From positions 1 through 33,363 of the forward strand of contig JAGVYD010000021.1 of assembly GCA_018303405.1 (NCBI GenBank): a DNA stretch of 33,363 nucleotides, written 5' to 3'. The stretch is from Candidatus Woesearchaeota archaeon. GTDB lineage: Archaea; Nanobdellota; Nanobdellia; Woesearchaeales; JABMPP01. Positions within the stretch are counted from its first letter, which is position 1; the number at the start of each line of letters is the position of its first letter. The notes under the pieces were generated by a model, which was not told the origin of the DNA, searched no databases, and saw only the letters and a list, made by a program, of their open reading frames with translations. Below, in pieces: positions 31,667 to 33,363 of this stretch. Position numbers and translations under genes: made by a program.

Positions 31667-32080
31667 TCATTGCAGAAGAAATCCTTTTGCTCTGGCAAAT
31701 TCCCTTATTATATCCTCATCATGCGGAAACAATTTTAATTTCAGGGCTTCCTGAACTGTGAATAGTTTTGCGGCTTTTCCTTCAAGGACCTTTATACTGC
31801 CCATTTTTGGCGATTTGGACATGAAAACATATTCTGTCCGACTATCATTGGCATCAATTTTAAATTCAAATCTTTTAAAGAATTTCAAATCATGCGGCAC
31901 ATAATCCAATTCTTCCTTCAATTCCCTCAAAATTGCCTGCCTCGGGCCTTCCCCTTCCTCGATTCCGCCGCCAAAGAAATCATAATCCTCGCCAAATTTT
32001 GCAATGCCTTTCCTGTCTTGCAGGAGCAGCTTGCCATCTCCTGTATAAAATATCACAATTGAAACATTCCTGTGGGGCAT
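31667..32080 (-). CDS. Nudix hydrolase
   Basis: 137 residues from ATG 32080. The Nudix box is complete: GGGIEEGEGPRQAILRELKE then ELDY fits Gx5Ex7REUxEExGU, with the last Gly position replaced by Asp. The fold is the usual single-domain size; FFGGGIEEGEG is preceded by LLLQDRKGIAKFGEDYDF. Nudix enzymes cleave nucleoside diphosphates linked to another group; the substrate cannot be read from the sequence. ATG 32080 lies 28 bp from the third T of minus-strand TTTATAAG (32103-32110), which favours it over the in-frame ATG at 32143. The next gene in the same direction, terC, ends 7 bases beyond 32143. Confidence 0.85.
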   Translation of the reverse strand: MPHRNVSIVIFYTGDGKLLLQDRKGIAKFGEDYDFFGGGIEEGEGPRQAILRELKEELDYVPHDLKFFKRFEFKIDANDSRTEYVFMSKSPKMGSIKVLEGKAAKLFTVQEALKLKLFPHDEDIIREFARAKGFLLQ

Positions 32081-32150
32081 GGCTCCAATATAGTACAGGG
32101 TTCTTATAAACATTTTGAAAAAGTCCCTGAAGTTTGCTTGCAAGATGATG

Positions 32151-33089
32151 CTAATGCTTCTTCGCCTTGGCGGGAAAGAGAAATGATGCGCCTATGGAAA
32201 CCAACAGCACGCCAAATACAACAGCCAGCGAGACTACTGTTGTCATGTGCACATAATCTATCAAAAGCATCTTAACGCCGATAAATGCCAGAATCGCAGC
32301 TATGCCATAAACAAGGAAATGAAACATATCGTGCACCTTTGCAATAACAAAATAGAGCGACCTCAGGCCGAGAATTGCAAAAATATTGGATGTGAAGACA
32401 ATGAACGGGTCTGTAGTGATGCCGAAGATGGCCGGGATGCTGTCAAAAGCAAAAACAACATCAGTGAATTCGACCATGACAAGGGCTACAAAAAGTATGG
32501 TGACAGAAATTTTTCCTCCTTTATGGACAATGAAGTTTCCTTTCTTATGCTCCCTTACTATTGTCACAAACCGATGTATAGTTTTGACTACCCAGCTGTC
32601 ATGAGGGTCGAAGTCCTCATCCTTATGCCTGACCATATGAATTGCGGAGTATATAAGGAATGCACCAAACACATAGAATATCCAGTGGAATTTTTCAATA
32701 AGCAAAGTGCCGAGCCATATCAACAATCCTCTTGACACAATTGCGCCGATTATGCCCCAAAAAAGGATGCGGTGCTGGTATTTCTTCTCAACCCTGAAGC
32801 TCATGAATATCAGGAAGATGACAAATATATTGTCGATGCTGAGCGACTTCTCAAGGAGGTAGCCGCCGAGAAAGTTCAGGCCGGCTTCTGCGCCGAATTC
32901 GTAATAGACAAAAAAATTGAAGAGCATGGCCAGGCCAAACCATACACCTGTCCAGACAAGCGCTTCCTTCACGCCAATCTCATGCTGCTTCCTGTTGAAA
33001 ACCCCAAGGTCAAGGAACAGGAAAAGCGCAACCAGCGCCAAAAAACCCGCCCACATGAAGATTGGGTCAACCCCTGGGATGGTTATCAT
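32151..33089 (-). CDS. terC: TerC-family integral membrane protein
   Basis: 312 residues, about nine membrane helices. Family signatures: EKSLSIDNIFVIFLIFMSF (acidic residues in TM3), VALVMVEFTDVVFAFDSIPA and TSNIFAILGLRSLYFVIAKV, the classic TerC motifs; also LFLDLGVFNRKQHEIGVKEA near the start. TerC proteins are linked to tellurite resistance and, in bacteria, to metal ion export such as manganese. The substrate here is not determinable. ATG 33089 lies 28 bp from the third T of minus-strand TTTATAA (33113-33119); the open frame continues to 33188 but those residues do not look like the family. Confidence 0.9.
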   Translation of the reverse strand: MITIPGVDPIFMWAGFLALVALFLFLDLGVFNRKQHEIGVKEALVWTGVWFGLAMLFNFFVYYEFGAEAGLNFLGGYLLEKSLSIDNIFVIFLIFMSFRVEKKYQHRILFWGIIGAIVSRGLLIWLGTLLIEKFHWIFYVFGAFLIYSAIHMVRHKDEDFDPHDSWVVKTIHRFVTIVREHKKGNFIVHKGGKISVTILFVALVMVEFTDVVFAFDSIPAIFGITTDPFIVFTSNIFAILGLRSLYFVIAKVHDMFHFLVYGIAAILAFIGVKMLLIDYVHMTTVVSLAVVFGVLLVSIGASFLFPAKAKKH

Positions 33090-33222
33090 GCGGGAAAGAG
33101 TTCTGGAGGGGATTATAAAGCTTAATGTTTTGAAGCTGCCAGGTGAAATAGAGTAATCCCAAATCATTTGTGAGAACAAGAATGCCAATAGCCCCGCCAG
33201 GATTTAGTGATAAAACTGTTTA

Positions 33223-33308
33223 GAATCAGATTTGGGTGAGACACTAGTAAACTACCGTGGGCTAAAGCCCACAGCGTTTAGTTGAAATCTGTAAGCCGAC
33301 TCTGATTC
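33223..33308. repeat. REP-like palindrome GTGGGC-TAAA-GCCCAC within larger dyads
   Basis: GTGGGC-TAAA-GCCCAC (33257-33272) is enclosed by AACTA/TAGTT (33250-33283), then by CAGATTT/AAATCTG (33227-33291), with GAATCAGA/TCTGATTC (33223-33308) as an alternative outer pairing. Palindromes with a GGGCTAAAGCCC core are typical of bacterial REP elements mobilised by RAYT (IS200-like) transposases. The rest of 33189-33363 has only the possible partial frame noted below. Confidence 0.45.
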
Positions 33309-33309
33309 C

Positions 33310-33363
33310 TTACACTTTGGTATTCTTCAAAAGTGTATTTTTGCCAGTGCTTTTTCTGCCCTT
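33310..33363 (-). CDS. Possible C-terminal end of a gene entering from the right edge
   Basis: On the minus strand the frame from the last base reads KGRKSTGKNTLLKNTKV then TAA. It is open for all 17 visible codons and basic, but too short to identify. A REP-like palindrome lies just after its stop, so a transposase gene is one possibility. It may also be non-coding. Confidence 0.25.
   Translation of the reverse strand, partial: KGRKSTGKNTLLKNTKV

Noticed and set aside
33090-33188. Longer N-terminus for TerC
   Set aside because: It covers the TATA box at 33113-33119 and does not resemble the family.

Overview
The window looks like chromosomal DNA of an archaeon, probably a small-genome DPANN lineage of the Woesearchaeota/Pacearchaeota kind. 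This rests on archaeal-type prolyl-tRNA synthetase, a transketolase split into two adjacent genes, an AbrB-PhoU regulator, many short unrecognised proteins, and TTTATA-type TATA boxes whose third T lies 26-29 bp before the start codon of most genes. That spacing implies mostly leaderless mRNAs; a minority of genes have clear Shine-Dalgarno sequences. The lineage is an inference; no rRNA or tRNA gene is present to confirm it.

Layout. 1-700: tail of an IS transposase, then a DUF4258 toxin / zinc-finger AbrB antitoxin pair. 900-3600: folC and a winged-helix regulator, with a structured RNA element between them. 3900-5950: two unrecognised membrane proteins and a receiver-domain protein. 6000-9200: a small basic repeat protein, then a diverged tandem duplication of a multi-HTH protein gene with its upstream element and a DUF5679 zinc-ribbon gene (one copy reduced to a remnant). 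9300-12750: purM, a second structured RNA element, a dense array of perfect hairpins, a rhomboid protease and an AbrB-PhoU regulator. 12900-15400: two tiny proteins and gyrB. 15400-19350: unrecognised proteins, a second rhomboid and an inverted copy of the structured element. 19400-22900: proS, hypothetical proteins, another element and a 44-residue Cys-rich protein. 22900-27100: SLC12-like transporter and split transketolase. 27200-31100: unrecognised helical proteins, a degenerate J-domain-like protein and a two-gene HEVGH metallopeptidase operon. 31200-33360: small membrane protein, Nudix hydrolase, TerC-family protein and a REP-like palindrome.

The most striking content is non-coding. Four elements (2579-2735 +, 10417-10568 +, 18638-18784 -, 20984-21118 -) share one secondary structure: a long closing helix, an inner hairpin with a conserved loop (GGGGTTGCAGAGGA in two copies), and a 3-prime mini-hairpin followed by GTTTTC or ATTTTC. 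The helices differ in sequence but stay paired. In both full-length copies the predicted transcription start, 27 bp from a TATA box, falls exactly on the first base of the outermost helix. Two copies are bracketed by different 9-bp direct repeats. I do not recognise this as a known RNA class; it could be a mobile or multicopy structured RNA. Next to one copy, 10603-10890 is an uninterrupted run of hairpins.

All structure and homology statements come from reading the sequence by eye; no database search or folding calculation was run.
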